Shown: positions 25,866 to 35,902 of the stretch, piece by piece
How the letters are laid out: each line of letters begins with the position of its first letter
Position numbering within the stretch: position 1 is the first letter of the stretch
Assembly (NCBI GenBank): GCA_964370165.1
Contig: CAYJIG010000001.1
Coordinates: 62,001 to 126,000 of the forward strand
Source: JAAYCI01 sp964370165
Lineage (GTDB): Bacteria > Bacillota > Clostridia > Oscillospirales > Ruminococcaceae
DNA length: 64,000 nucleotides
Direction of reading: 5' to 3'
Made by a program: the position numbers and the translations under genes
Notes under the pieces: model-generated
Databases searched by the model: none
Told to the model about the DNA's origin: nothing
What the model saw: only the letters and a program-made list of their open reading frames with translations

Positions 25866-26546
25866 ATGCATGCTAAGTTTGGAGAGAACGCTACCGTTAT
25901 GATGCAAATGAAAAATATGGACGATGGACATAAAAACGATAAAAGTTATAATGCTGTAAAAACGGAAAATGTTGGTGCTAAAGCACAGAAAAAAAGCAAG
26001 AAAATAGGATTTGCTATGCTTGCTCTTGGCCTTGTGGCAGTTTGTGCGGCAGTGCTGGTAGGACCGATGGTGGTAACTGACGCCGCAAGTATAGGGAGCC
26101 AATCGGCTCCCGCGGCTGTTGAAGCAGTAAATCAACAAAGTGAGCAACCTGTGCTAGAAGAAGAGGTGTTTTCTGAGCCAGAGCAAGCAATGGACGCCTT
26201 AGGTGTGCAGGTGGTTTTATCGGACGATTTGCCGGAAGACTTCACCTTGGAAAGCAGTAAAGCGGTCAACAATGAATGGGTAGAGCTGGTTTATACGCAT
26301 AGCAGCGGAACAATATCGTTACGAATGGCACAAGGTAGCAGAGATTTGAGCGGTATTGTGGACGGCGACGAAGTTGCATATACAGTGAGCGAAACAGTAG
26401 ATGGTATTATTCGTGGATATACCGGTGTTTCAGAAAAGAAACTGCTTACAGCAGTATGGACAAACGAAGGTATAGCATATGCAGTGGTGGCCGATGATGC
26501 GCTTGAGTCAGAATTGTTCAAACAATTTACTGAAAATGTGATATAG
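25866..26546 (+). CDS. Membrane-anchored protein with extracytoplasmic DUF4367-like domain
   Basis: A protein of up to 226 residues that I can place only loosely. It has a charged cytosolic N-terminus, one membrane segment (about residues 44–66, GFAMLALGLVAVCAAVLVGPMVV), an Ala/Gln/Glu-rich linker and an outer domain. The latter's pattern, including WTNEGIAYAVVADDALESELFKQF, resembles DUF4367 domains seen in anti-sigma-like and sporulation or envelope proteins. ATG 25899 is an alternative start, preceded by GGAGAG. No sigma factor gene is adjacent. It follows the HtrA-like protease at a 156-base distance and ends in a terminator. Confidence 0.65.
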   Translation: MHAKFGENATVMMQMKNMDDGHKNDKSYNAVKTENVGAKAQKKSKKIGFAMLALGLVAVCAAVLVGPMVVTDAASIGSQSAPAAVEAVNQQSEQPVLEEEVFSEPEQAMDALGVQVVLSDDLPEDFTLESSKAVNNEWVELVYTHSSGTISLRMAQGSRDLSGIVDGDEVAYTVSETVDGIIRGYTGVSEKKLLTAVWTNEGIAYAVVADDALESELFKQFTENVI

Positions 26547-26560
26547 CAAAACGATTTAAA

Positions 26561-26604
26561 AGGCACATTCTTAGACTTTTAGGTTTAAGAATGTGTCTTT
26601 TTTT
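26561..26604 (+). terminator. Terminator after the DUF4367-like gene
   Basis: GGCACATTCTTAGAC pairs with GTTTAAGAATGTGTC, then a run of seven T. Confidence 0.9.
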
Positions 26605-26677
26605 GTACGTTATGTATCTTATTCCTGTATAAAATGTGACTTTTAGTATAAAAAACACAAAAATATACTGAATTGAT

Positions 26678-26706
26678 TTGCTAGATGAGTAAAAATACGG
26701 TATGAT
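26678..26706 (+). promoter_or_regulatory. Promoter of the BTAD regulator gene
   Basis: TTGCTA (26678–26683), 17-base spacer, TATGAT (26701–26706). Confidence 0.6.
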
Positions 26707-26796
26707 ATATATGTGATGATGCAATCGAGCAAAGGTCATCTAATAGCGAATAAATATATGCTATGTTTTAAATTTACAAGCAAGGAGGATTGACCA

Positions 26797-27987
26797 GTGC
26801 AAGTGATAAACATGAAAGTAAAGATGCTGGGAAGTTTTTCTGTGTGGGTAAATGGGAAACCTATATTAAGTGACGCGAAAAAACTGACAAAACCGTGGCA
26901 ATTGTTTTGCTATTTGGTGTTGCACAGGGATAAATTTGTTACAACACAACAGCTGATCACATTACTGTGGCCAAATGGCACATTGGCTGAATCGACAAAT
27001 GTACTAAAAAATGTGGTATACAGCTTGCGAAAAGAGCTGTGTGGTGGCGAGAGCTTGACAGATAGTCCAATTATTTATTTCACGGGTGGATATCGGTTTG
27101 ATCCTGCTGTGGATTTAGAGCTTGATGTGGATGTGTTTTCTAAGTTGTGCGATGATGTGGGCACCTCGCCTGAAGAAAAAAGATTGAGCTTATATGAAGA
27201 AGCGGTAAATGCCTATACAGGAAGGTTTCTTCCGCAGCTTGATCAGGATTTATGGGTGGTGCCAAAAGCTCTTGAATACAAACAAAAATATAGCAAATGT
27301 GTGCATGGGCTTTGCGATTTACTTTGGAAAGAAGAAAAATACAAAGAACTTTTGGACGTGGTATCAAAAGCAATTGAGTTTGATTTGCTTGATGAAATAA
27401 GCACGGTATATCTGTTTAGAGCTATGTGGGAACTAAAGATGTATCGCGTGATTGTTACGACATATTCTCGCATGTCTCAGCAATATAAAAATATCTTTGA
27501 TGGCGGGTTTCCACAAAAAATACAAGATATTTATAATGATGCTTCAGAAAAAATCAATAAAGTGGAACAAGACATCATCCTGATTAAAGCAGAACTGACA
27601 AACGAGGAACAAACGGCTAGGCCGCAAAGAGGTGCGTATTTCTGTAGCTACCCAAACTTGCGAAGCAGTTATGGATTGTTAAAACGTGCGGTGGATCGTA
27701 GCGAGCAAGTGTTAATGTTGGCCTTGTTTACCATTTCTATTCCATCGCCTGACGAGATGGACGGATATGATTTAGTACGTGCTATGGCAGAGTTTAAGAT
27801 AGTGGCCATGAATACTTTACGTAAGACCGACGCTATTGCAAGATATTCGCACAATCAATATGTAATGCTTATCAGTGTGACATCTTTAGAAGATGGACGG
27901 CTGGTACGTGATAAAATTAAGAAAAATTACGCTAAAGCAATTTCATATAAAAAAGTAAGCATAGATGTGAAATTGGCAGAAGTATAG
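26797..27987 (+). CDS. BTAD/SARP-like transcriptional regulator with degenerate GGDEF-like C-terminus
   Basis: A 396-residue regulator. Residues 5–100 form an OmpR-type winged helix (VKMLGSFSVWVNG; QLITLLWPN; NVLKNVVYSLRKEL). Residues 105–260 form the bacterial transcriptional activation (BTAD) helical repeat domain, including YEEAVNAYTGRFLPQ. The last 115 residues resemble a GGDEF fold: LRKTDAIARYSHNQYVMLI aligns with the usual xRxxDxxxRxGGDEFxxxL, but the signature is SHNQY at 351–355, so cyclase activity is unlikely. The tail may sense a nucleotide or mediate dimerisation. AAGGAGG eight bases before the GTG supports the start. The target genes are unknown. Confidence 0.8.
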   Translation: MQVINMKVKMLGSFSVWVNGKPILSDAKKLTKPWQLFCYLVLHRDKFVTTQQLITLLWPNGTLAESTNVLKNVVYSLRKELCGGESLTDSPIIYFTGGYRFDPAVDLELDVDVFSKLCDDVGTSPEEKRLSLYEEAVNAYTGRFLPQLDQDLWVVPKALEYKQKYSKCVHGLCDLLWKEEKYKELLDVVSKAIEFDLLDEISTVYLFRAMWELKMYRVIVTTYSRMSQQYKNIFDGGFPQKIQDIYNDASEKINKVEQDIILIKAELTNEEQTARPQRGAYFCSYPNLRSSYGLLKRAVDRSEQVLMLALFTISIPSPDEMDGYDLVRAMAEFKIVAMNTLRKTDAIARYSHNQYVMLISVTSLEDGRLVRDKIKKNYAKAISYKKVSIDVKLAEV

Positions 27988-28007
27988 TGTGGAAGTATAT
28001 TATAAAT

Positions 28008-28058
28008 AAAAACGCTCTTGCAGACGATGAAACAGCATCGGTTGCAAGAGCGTTTTTT
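28008..28058. terminator. Bidirectional terminator between the BTAD gene and the GH13 glycosidase
   Basis: AAAACGCTCTTGCA pairs with TGCAAGAGCGTTTTTT, with flanking A and T runs suited to both strands. Confidence 0.9.
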
Positions 28059-28066
28059 ATTTGAGT

Positions 28067-29911
28067 TTAAAGGCGGTTGTCGGCATAAAAATCATACCCT
28101 TTAGCGCGAATGGCATAGTCCATAGCAGGCACAGATACATCGGCGCCAAGAAGCTGAACAAAAACGGGTTTTTCACCGGCATTGACAGCAATTTCAACTA
28201 CTTCGTCGCCATCGGTGCGTTTATACACCAGCACACCTTGTTTTGCGTAAGAAAAAGAGATAGAGCCCGACTTGAAAGCAGAACAATGTTTTCGCAGCTT
28301 CGATAAGCGAATCATCAATGTGATAAGCTGAGTTTCGCTACTGTTCCAGTCATAATAACCGCGATTGAAGGGATCGGCGTAGCCCTGCATAGCGATTTCA
28401 TCACCGTAATACACACAAGGGATGCCCGGAAGGGTGAACTGCAACACAAAGGCTAGTTTCAGGCGCTTGATACCGACATGGAATTGCTCAAAAGAAAGGC
28501 GACGACCACTTTGCCAGTTGCGGTCATGGTCTACCACCGGCTCGCCGGCCAAGGCAGTGATGGCACGCTCGGTGTCATGGGTAGATAAATGGGTGGTGCA
28601 AGCATGCAGTGCAGGCGCGGGATAGTTTTCGCATATTTCCATGATTTGGCGCGTGAAAAGCGGGGCATCTTTAGTCTGGAGATACTCCAAAATAGCCGTA
28701 CGGAATGGATAGTTCATAACTCCGTCTAGCTCTTCGCCTAAAAAGTAACGACGACGAACATGATATGCTTCCTTCAAAGAAGCATCTTCCCACACTTCGC
28801 CAATAAGCAGGTTGTCTTTACAATTTCGCTTAACCGCAGTGCGAATTTCGGCAATGAAATCATCAGGTAACTCGTCGGCCACATCAAGACGGAAACCTGA
28901 CGCACCAAGACCTATCCAATGATCTATAACACCGCCTTCGCCGGTAATAAACTTTCGAAAATCAGGGTTTTGCTTGTTACAAGCAGGCAAAGTGTCAAAA
29001 CCCCACCAGCTGTCGTAAGTACCGTCAGGATGGAAATGGAACCAGCTTCGATAAGGGCTTTTAGAGCCCTGAAATGCACCGTTGCCAGGATAACGACCCT
29101 CTTTATTAAAATAAATAGAGTCAGACCCGACGTGGCTGAACACGCCGTCTAAAATGATTTTGATTCCTAAAGTAGACGCTTCTTCGCAAAGTTTTGCAAA
29201 ATCTTCGTTTGTGCCAAGATATGGGTCTACCTTTAAGTAGTCGGCGGTGTTGTAGCGATGATTTGAATGAGACTCGCAAATGGGATTTAGATAAATCCAG
29301 GTGACGCCCAAAGAATAAAGGTAAGGAAGACGTTTTTGTATGCCGGCCAAATCCCCGCCATAGTAATCAAGAGTTAGGCTACCATAGCTTTTTGTCTCGC
29401 CCCAGAAATAAGGGGGATTTTGCTTATCTTGGCGATAAATACGTTCCCTAAAAGCATATGGCTTGTCGGGATTGCCCTCAAAAAATCTATCAGGAAAAAT
29501 GTGGTACATCACACCGCCAAGTGCATGAGGTGGCGTTTTAAAGTCGGAATTATAAACAGTAAGAGGGAATTTCTTGCCATCAGTTGTTGATAAAATAGCC
29601 TCGCCACTGACGTCTTTAAAAAGCTTTTGATAATTTGACCATAAATCGAACCAGTAAAAATACAGCCCGGCTATATCCACAGATAATTTCACACTAAATA
29701 AATCAACAGTGGAGTCATCGGTAGTATTTTTTATGGAGTACAAGGGGTATTGTTGCGCCTCAAACTGACCATCTGCTTCTAAAAAAAGCACAGGTGTTTT
29801 ACAGTTGAGATGCTTAGGAAGCCGAAGGGTAAAGGTGATTTCTTCTCCTGTTTGCACAGCGCCAAAAGGCGACTTGTGAAAAAGGTCTTGGCTGTTATAA
29901 ATGGATGGCAT
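28067..29911 (-). CDS. GH13 alpha-glycosidase, neopullulanase/cyclomaltodextrinase type
   Basis: A 614-residue GH13 enzyme. The N-terminal 130 residues form a beta-rich domain like the CBM34 of neopullulanase-type enzymes, then the barrel begins with GGVMYHIFPDRFFEGN. Conserved regions are DGVFSHVGSDS, GFRLDVADELP (nucleophile Asp), LIGEVWEDAS (acid/base Glu) and LSTHDTERA (third acidic residue). No signal peptide is visible, so it should act on imported malto-oligosaccharides or cyclodextrins inside the cell. It lies 60 bases after glgP on the same strand, and the two likely form a glycogen or maltodextrin breakdown operon. Confidence 0.9.
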   Translation of the reverse strand: MPSIYNSQDLFHKSPFGAVQTGEEITFTLRLPKHLNCKTPVLFLEADGQFEAQQYPLYSIKNTTDDSTVDLFSVKLSVDIAGLYFYWFDLWSNYQKLFKDVSGEAILSTTDGKKFPLTVYNSDFKTPPHALGGVMYHIFPDRFFEGNPDKPYAFRERIYRQDKQNPPYFWGETKSYGSLTLDYYGGDLAGIQKRLPYLYSLGVTWIYLNPICESHSNHRYNTADYLKVDPYLGTNEDFAKLCEEASTLGIKIILDGVFSHVGSDSIYFNKEGRYPGNGAFQGSKSPYRSWFHFHPDGTYDSWWGFDTLPACNKQNPDFRKFITGEGGVIDHWIGLGASGFRLDVADELPDDFIAEIRTAVKRNCKDNLLIGEVWEDASLKEAYHVRRRYFLGEELDGVMNYPFRTAILEYLQTKDAPLFTRQIMEICENYPAPALHACTTHLSTHDTERAITALAGEPVVDHDRNWQSGRRLSFEQFHVGIKRLKLAFVLQFTLPGIPCVYYGDEIAMQGYADPFNRGYYDWNSSETQLITLMIRLSKLRKHCSAFKSGSISFSYAKQGVLVYKRTDGDEVVEIAVNAGEKPVFVQLLGADVSVPAMDYAIRAKGYDFYADNRL

Positions 29912-29971
29912 ATAACCTCCCGTTGCTTAGCAGTGGCCGATGAATGATATCGATTAAAATACAAAATGAGT

Positions 29972-32380
29972 TTATCTAACAGGATCCGCAGACCAGATGT
30001 TTTTGGCGTATTCTGTGACAGAACGATCGGCCGAGAATATGCCACTACCTGCGATGTTTGAAAGGCTCATGCGGGTGAACTGGTCTTTATCAAGATAAAT
30101 GTCAGACAAGCGCTGAACTGCATTGCGATAATCCACAAAATCGGCCATAACCATATATGGATCTTTTGTGGTTAGGTTGGTGACGATATCTTGGAAGTTC
30201 TCACCGCCCCAACCTTTTTGTAAGAAGTCTAATACTTCTTTTGCGACATTATCTTGCTGAATGTAAACCGAAGGATGATAACCCTCTTGCTTTTTGATGT
30301 CTACTTCCTCGGTTGTCATGCCAAACTGGATGAAGTTCTCGTCGCCCACGGCTTGTGCAATTTCAACGTTAGCACCGTCGTATGTTCCCAGTGTGATGGC
30401 ACCATTTAGCATGAATTTCAAGTTGCCGGTACCTGAGGCTTCGGTACCCGCCAAAGAAATTTGCTCGCTTATTTCCGAGGCCGGCATCAGTAGCTCGCTG
30501 GTTGTTACATTGTAGTCTTCTAAATATACAATACGTAAAAGATCGCGTACCGCAGGGTCAGACTCGATCAAATTGCCCAGTTTTACAATCAGGCGAATCA
30601 TTTGTTTCGCCATGTAGTAGCCCGGCGCCGCCTTTGCAGCAAAAATATATGTTTTCGGCACCACGTTAAGGTTGGGATTGTTTTTCAAGGCAAGATACTG
30701 TGCGGCGATGTTTATTGCGTTCAAGTGCTGACGTTTATATTCGTGCATACGTTTCACTTGGCAGTCGAAAATAGAAGAAGGATCGATGATTTGACCTGTT
30801 TTTTTCATCAAGTGGTTGGCAAAAGAAACCTTGTTGGCTTTTTTTACTTCGTATAAACGCTCAAGCACTTTTTTGTTGGTTCTGAATTTTGCAAATTTTT
30901 GTAGTTGAGAAGCATCTTTTTTGAACTTGGGCCCGATGACACTTTCCAGTAAATCTGTCAAGCCGGGGTTTGACTGTAATAGCCAGCGTCTATAGGCGAT
31001 ACCGTTTGTGACGTTGGTGAATTTCTCGGGACAATACAAGTAATAATCATGAAACACTGTTTCTTTTATGATTTCACTGTGAAGCTGAGACACGCCATTG
31101 ATGGAATGAGAAACATAGCAACAGATGTTTGCCATGCGAATATTTCCTTCACCAATAAGCGCCATATAGTCAATTTTGCCGGTGTCGCCGGGGAAAGCTT
31201 CTTCAAAGTCGCGCCTAGCCCTGTTGTTCATTTCGTTCACAATGCTGTAAATACGTGGTAGAGTGCGACGGAAAATGTCCACCGGCCACTTTTCGAGAGC
31301 CTCGCTCATGACAGTGTGGTTGGTGTATGCAAAAGTTTTACTGCAAATTTCAAACGCGACTTCCCAACTGTACCCGCAATCATCTAGGAAAATGCGCATC
31401 AGCTCGGGAATGGCCAAGGTAGGATGAGTATCGTTTATATGAATGGCAACTTTGTCTGCCAAGTTGTCCAGCGTGCCATATTGTGCCAGGTGGTTTTGAA
31501 CAATATCACCCACCGAAGCGGCCGAAAGAAAATATTGCTGGCGAAGACGTAAAATCTTGCCTTCAATATGATTATCGTTTGGATATAAAACTTTTGAAAT
31601 TAGCTCTACATTAGCGTTTTGTGTGAGCGCAGTGTCATAGTTTCCGGCGTTGAAAGCACCCATATCAAAACTGGGAGCCTTTGCGTTCCACAACCGAAGC
31701 TGAGACACACCTGCCGAGTCGTATCCGGAGACATACATGTCATAAGGCACTGCCTTTACCAGCGAATAGTTTTTGTGGTTTACATAATGGAAATCGCCGT
31801 CCCAGATTTCTTCTATTTCGCCATCAAAACGCACATCTATGGTGTTTTCAGAGTGACTTTTTAGCCATACGGAACCACCGGGTAGCCAGTTGTCGGCAAG
31901 TTCTTCCTGCCATCCGTCCACGATAACTTGCTTGAAAATGCCATATTCATATAAAATAGAATATCCGGTAGCGGGAATATCACAAGTGGCAAGGCCGTCC
32001 ATATAACAAGCGGCCAAGCGACCAAGACCGCCGTTGCCAAGGCCTGCGTCGGGTTCTCGCTCGTATAAATTTTCCAGCTTCACATCGTGCTCGGCCAAAA
32101 CACTTTCGGCTAATTTATTCAAGTTTAAGTTAAACAAGTTGGTTTTAAGGGAGCGTCCCATCAAAAATTCCATGCACAAATAATACACTTGCTTTGCATT
32201 TTGGCCATAGGTATGGGACATGAACTGCTTTCTTTGGGCGCTGAGCATGCGCCGGCATAGCCGAGCAAGACCACGATATAAATCTTCCTCTGCGGCAGAT
32301 TTCAAATCGGTATTAAGTTCACTAAGCAGAATGTTCTGAAAGGCTTTTTCAAATTCTCTTTTTGTCATTTTTTGACTCAC
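29972..32380 (-). CDS. glgP: Glycogen/maltodextrin phosphorylase
   Basis: An 802-residue GT35 alpha-glucan phosphorylase, which releases glucose 1-phosphate from non-reducing ends of glycogen or maltodextrin using pyridoxal phosphate. The PLP-binding signature EASGTGNLKFMLNGA is present, as is the N-terminal YLCMEFLMGRSLKTNL and DAGLGNGGLGRLAACYMDGLA. I put the start at GTG 32380 because GAGGTG (32387–32392) sits six bases before it. An ATG four codons later has no Shine-Dalgarno, and the longer open frame upstream is not protein-like. Its product joins glycolysis via phosphoglucomutase. Confidence 0.95.
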   Translation of the reverse strand: MSQKMTKREFEKAFQNILLSELNTDLKSAAEEDLYRGLARLCRRMLSAQRKQFMSHTYGQNAKQVYYLCMEFLMGRSLKTNLFNLNLNKLAESVLAEHDVKLENLYEREPDAGLGNGGLGRLAACYMDGLATCDIPATGYSILYEYGIFKQVIVDGWQEELADNWLPGGSVWLKSHSENTIDVRFDGEIEEIWDGDFHYVNHKNYSLVKAVPYDMYVSGYDSAGVSQLRLWNAKAPSFDMGAFNAGNYDTALTQNANVELISKVLYPNDNHIEGKILRLRQQYFLSAASVGDIVQNHLAQYGTLDNLADKVAIHINDTHPTLAIPELMRIFLDDCGYSWEVAFEICSKTFAYTNHTVMSEALEKWPVDIFRRTLPRIYSIVNEMNNRARRDFEEAFPGDTGKIDYMALIGEGNIRMANICCYVSHSINGVSQLHSEIIKETVFHDYYLYCPEKFTNVTNGIAYRRWLLQSNPGLTDLLESVIGPKFKKDASQLQKFAKFRTNKKVLERLYEVKKANKVSFANHLMKKTGQIIDPSSIFDCQVKRMHEYKRQHLNAINIAAQYLALKNNPNLNVVPKTYIFAAKAAPGYYMAKQMIRLIVKLGNLIESDPAVRDLLRIVYLEDYNVTTSELLMPASEISEQISLAGTEASGTGNLKFMLNGAITLGTYDGANVEIAQAVGDENFIQFGMTTEEVDIKKQEGYHPSVYIQQDNVAKEVLDFLQKGWGGENFQDIVTNLTTKDPYMVMADFVDYRNAVQRLSDIYLDKDQFTRMSLSNIAGSGIFSADRSVTEYAKNIWSADPVR

Positions 32381-32683
32381 AAGTAACACCTCAATTTTTA
32401 GTTTTGACCTGTTTGTTTGCGTATGCCAAGAACACCTGTGAAAATATCCACAGATAAGGAAAAGTATATTCAAATTGTAGACCTGAAAAGAACTCAAAGT
32501 CTTCATGTACATTGATTATAACGGAAAACAAGAATTAAAACAATACAATAATTTTATATAACGTCAAGTTTTTCTGTAAAAAAAGTGAAAAGGCTTTTTT
32601 TTCGCAAGGATTTATACTATACTAATTTAAGAGGAATGTATTATTATATAATAGAATAATAAGTGAAATATAGGAGGCAAAAC

Positions 32684-33166
32684 ATGTCGGCGAGCAAAGT
32701 TAAACTTGAAATTTGTGGTTCCAGCTATATGGTATCCACCAACGACCCTGAAGACTACTTGTTGGGTCTGGCAGAGCGTCTTGATAATGATATGAATCAG
32801 ATTATGCTGAATACACCAAACGCCAGCGTGACGGCCGCGGCTGTGATGACAGCATTGGCATATTTGGACGAGGCGGAAAAAAGCGCGTTTCGTGCAGATA
32901 ATATGCGGGCGCAGATACAGGGTTATCTGGAGGATGCTGCCAAGGCAAGAACACAGGCAGAGGAAACTAAACGTGAGCTACAAAAACTAAAAAATGAAAT
33001 GCAGTATGGCGTGAATGATTCTGCACGCAACGCCCAAAAGCAAGAGTCGCTTTTGAATTACGGCCAAAAAAGTGTGTTAAAACGTGACGCAAAACCGGCG
33101 ATAAGCGTACAAAAGCAAGAGCTGGACGGTCAAATGGAGCTGAATGAAAAGACAGATGGAAAGTAG
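32684..33166 (+). CDS. zapA: Cell division protein ZapA
   Basis: A 160-residue ZapA homologue. ZapA bundles FtsZ filaments and stabilises the division ring at midcell. The globular domain (residues 1–60, VKLEICGSSYMVSTNDPEDYLLGLAERLDNDM) is followed by a long helical coiled coil (about 70–115) and a polar tail longer than usual. AGGAGG at 32671–32676 gives the ATG 32684 start. It sits six bases before the U32 peptidase gene, an arrangement common in Clostridia. Confidence 0.88.
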   Translation: MSASKVKLEICGSSYMVSTNDPEDYLLGLAERLDNDMNQIMLNTPNASVTAAAVMTALAYLDEAEKSAFRADNMRAQIQGYLEDAAKARTQAEETKRELQKLKNEMQYGVNDSARNAQKQESLLNYGQKSVLKRDAKPAISVQKQELDGQMELNEKTDGK

Positions 33167-33172
33167 CAAAAT

Positions 33173-35284
33173 ATGAGTCAAAGCCTGCAGATTTTAGCTC
33201 CGGCCGGAAACACAGACATGCTGAAAGCGGCTGTTTACAGTGGCGCTGATTGTGTTTACTTAGGAGTAAAGGGATTTAATGCACGGCGTATGGCCGACAA
33301 CTTTGAAAATGATGCGCTGCATGAAGCAGTGCAGTTTTGTCATGCACGGAACTGTAAAGTGCATGCAGCGGTGAACACTGTGGCGTTGCCAATGCGCCAA
33401 GATGGCCTGGAAGAGGCTATCTGTCAGGTACGCGATGCCGGATGTGACGCTATTATTGTACAGGATTTGGCCGCGCTAAAGCTTGCAAAACGCATAGCGC
33501 CAAACTTGCCTATACATGCATCTACCCAAATGGGTGTACATTCTTTGGCAGGTGTGCAAAAACTGGCCGATTGGGGTTTTTCCTGCGCCATATTGGCTCG
33601 TGAGCTAAAAGAAGAAGAAATTGCCGAAATAGCGGCAAAAAGCCCGATAGATTTGGAAGTGTTTATACATGGTGCGCTTTGTGTTTCGATGAGTGGACAG
33701 TGTTATGCCAGTGCGTTTTTGGGTGGACGTAGCGCCAACAAAGGAGCATGTGCAGGGCCGTGCCGCTTACCGTTTTGTATGGAAGATGAAATGCATGCAC
33801 AAAAAGACACATATCGATTGTCGCTGAAGGATTTTTCTGTTATCGATGCATTACCGCGCCTTGAAAAAATGGGTGTTGCGGCGGCGAAAATTGAAGGCAG
33901 ACTTCGTGGGCCTGAGTATTGTGCCGTGGCGGTGGATAGCGCAAAAAAAGCACTAAACGGCGAAGAATATGACAAAAAGTTGTTGCAAGAGGTGTTTAGT
34001 CGAAGCGGCCTGACGGGGGGATGGTTTTCGGGAAAACAAGGCATTGAAATGTTTGGTGTGCGCACAGAGGAAGACACCAAAGCCACAAAAAAAGCATGGC
34101 CAAAGGCGAAAGAGCTGTATCGCCGTGAAAAAGCACGGGTTGCAGTAGACATGAAGCTGTTTTTGTGCAAGGAAGGCGCAAGACTGTTGGTGAGTGACGA
34201 TGTTTGCACCGTGGAAGAACGCATGGAACAGCCATTGGACACAGCAAAGGATGCATCGGTGAAGTCTTTACAGCAAGCACTGGCAAAAACCGGTGGAACA
34301 CCGTTTTATCTAAAAAGTGAAAGTCAAGTGGAAACACAGGGCTTTTTCTTGGCGTCGTCGCTGGCCTCGGCAATGAGAAGGAATGCTTTGGAAAAACTGC
34401 TAAAAATAAGAGAAAATAGAAAGTCGAAAACCTCGCAGATACCTGAGGACAATATATCAGAAATAAAAAAACCGAGAAATGTTGTAAACAAGTGGAAAAA
34501 AGAAGCTAGCGTAGCAAAAACAGAAAAAAGTCGTCCGATGTTTATTGCTCGATTTGAAGATATAAAACAAATGTCCGACAAGGTAGCGATGGATTGTGAT
34601 GTAATAATATTGCCGATATCCATGGCGGATGAAGTGCCGCAAGACTTGCGAAAAAAGACATATTTGTGGCTACCACGTGCTTTATTTGGCCAAAAAGAAA
34701 ATACTGTGCGTGACTTGGTTGAAAAAACTGCCAAGGCGGGGTTTGCAGGATTTGAAGTAAATAGCATAGCGCATATAGAGCTTTGCAAAAAATATAATGT
34801 CATATATGGGCCGTTCATGAACGTGACAAATGACACAGCGGCTGAATTTTTGGCGTCTTCGGAGGACTCGATAATTACACTGTCTATGGAGCTTTCTTCG
34901 GCGCAGATGAAAGATGTTGCAAGAAATGTAGGCGAAGTGGCCACTGCCGCAGTGGCGTATGGGCATATGCCGCTGATGATGACAAGGGCATGTCCATTGG
35001 GCACAGGCACATCCTGCAAGAAGTGCAGTAAAAAAGGCGTGCTAGTAGACAGAAAAGGTGCAAGATTTTCGGTGAGATGTGATAAATCGGTGCGCCAAAT
35101 ATATAACCCGCACGTGCTTTGGTTGGCAGAATATATGGTGACATGGCCATGTGATGCGGCAATATTTTATTTTACCGATGAAGATGCCAACGAAGTGAAA
35201 ACAGTGATTCAGCGATATAAAACCGGCCAAAAAGCAACAAAAGAATTTACCAGAGGGCTGTTTTTAAAAGGGATACAAGACTGA
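33173..35284 (+). CDS. U32 family peptidase (RlhA-like)
   Basis: A 703-residue U32 family protein. The first 300 residues hold LAPAGNTDMLKAAVYSGADCVYLG and the Cys-rich signature EVFIHGALCVSMSGQCYASAFLGGRSANKGACAGPC. Proteins of this group such as RlhA hydroxylate 23S rRNA with an Fe-S cofactor, and others were first described as collagenase-like peptidases. A DUF3656-type middle part and a C-terminal Cys cluster (CPLGTGTSCKKCSKKG) follow. The name peptidase is historical; rRNA modification is the more likely role. It is co-transcribed with zapA. Confidence 0.88.
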   Translation: MSQSLQILAPAGNTDMLKAAVYSGADCVYLGVKGFNARRMADNFENDALHEAVQFCHARNCKVHAAVNTVALPMRQDGLEEAICQVRDAGCDAIIVQDLAALKLAKRIAPNLPIHASTQMGVHSLAGVQKLADWGFSCAILARELKEEEIAEIAAKSPIDLEVFIHGALCVSMSGQCYASAFLGGRSANKGACAGPCRLPFCMEDEMHAQKDTYRLSLKDFSVIDALPRLEKMGVAAAKIEGRLRGPEYCAVAVDSAKKALNGEEYDKKLLQEVFSRSGLTGGWFSGKQGIEMFGVRTEEDTKATKKAWPKAKELYRREKARVAVDMKLFLCKEGARLLVSDDVCTVEERMEQPLDTAKDASVKSLQQALAKTGGTPFYLKSESQVETQGFFLASSLASAMRRNALEKLLKIRENRKSKTSQIPEDNISEIKKPRNVVNKWKKEASVAKTEKSRPMFIARFEDIKQMSDKVAMDCDVIILPISMADEVPQDLRKKTYLWLPRALFGQKENTVRDLVEKTAKAGFAGFEVNSIAHIELCKKYNVIYGPFMNVTNDTAAEFLASSEDSIITLSMELSSAQMKDVARNVGEVATAAVAYGHMPLMMTRACPLGTGTSCKKCSKKGVLVDRKGARFSVRCDKSVRQIYNPHVLWLAEYMVTWPCDAAIFYFTDEDANEVKTVIQRYKTGQKATKEFTRGLFLKGIQD

Positions 35285-35417
35285 AATAGATGATTTTATA
35301 TAGGATATTAAAAGCGTGAATGATGGAGATTTTTCGTAAAATATGATATCATGTGAAGTGATATTTTGTACGAGAATTTATGAAGGCTGAAAAGAAAACA
35401 ATGTGGAGGCGAAGGCA

Positions 35418-35861
35418 ATGACACTGAAAATAAAGCGCCTGAATACAAAAGCACATGCGCCGGGCAGGGCAACAAATGGCTCGGCAGGAATGGATTTGCG
35501 TGCATGCCTGAAAGAAGAAGGCATGTCGCTGAAACCCATGGAACGTGCGCTGATACCCACCGGTATCGCTATTGAGCTACCCAGCGAAAACACTGTGGGG
35601 CTGGTGTTTGCCAGGAGTGGCATGGCGCTACGTCAAGGCCTGGCAATGGCAAACGGCGTGGGTGTGATTGACTCGGATTATCGTGGGGAGTTGCAGGTGC
35701 CCGTGGTGAATCTTTCGGATAAAGTGATACATATCGCCAACGGAGACCGTATAGCACAGCTGGTGATATCGCCTATTGAACTACCGCAAATGCTGGAGAT
35801 AGAAGACCTTAGTGATACAGAGCGTGGCAAGGGTGGATTTGGTTCCACCGGCAGCAAATAA
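35418..35861 (+). CDS. dut: dUTP diphosphatase
   Basis: A 147-residue trimeric-type dUTPase that converts dUTP to dUMP, keeping uracil out of DNA and supplying thymidylate synthesis. The five motifs can be read: AGMDLRA, ARSGMA, GVIDSDYRGEL, NGDRIAQLVI and GKGGFGSTG at the C-terminus. GGAGG at 35405–35409 sets the start at ATG 35418. It precedes the DUF4321–maf genes. Confidence 0.95.
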   Translation: MTLKIKRLNTKAHAPGRATNGSAGMDLRACLKEEGMSLKPMERALIPTGIAIELPSENTVGLVFARSGMALRQGLAMANGVGVIDSDYRGELQVPVVNLSDKVIHIANGDRIAQLVISPIELPQMLEIEDLSDTERGKGGFGSTGSK

Positions 35862-35902
35862 TTTAAAACGAAAATGTGACTGTGCAGGGGAGTAAAAAAC
35901 CT

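Noticed and set aside
26797..27987. Active diguanylate cyclase
   Set aside because: The GGDEF signature is replaced by SHNQY and lacks the metal-binding acidic residues.
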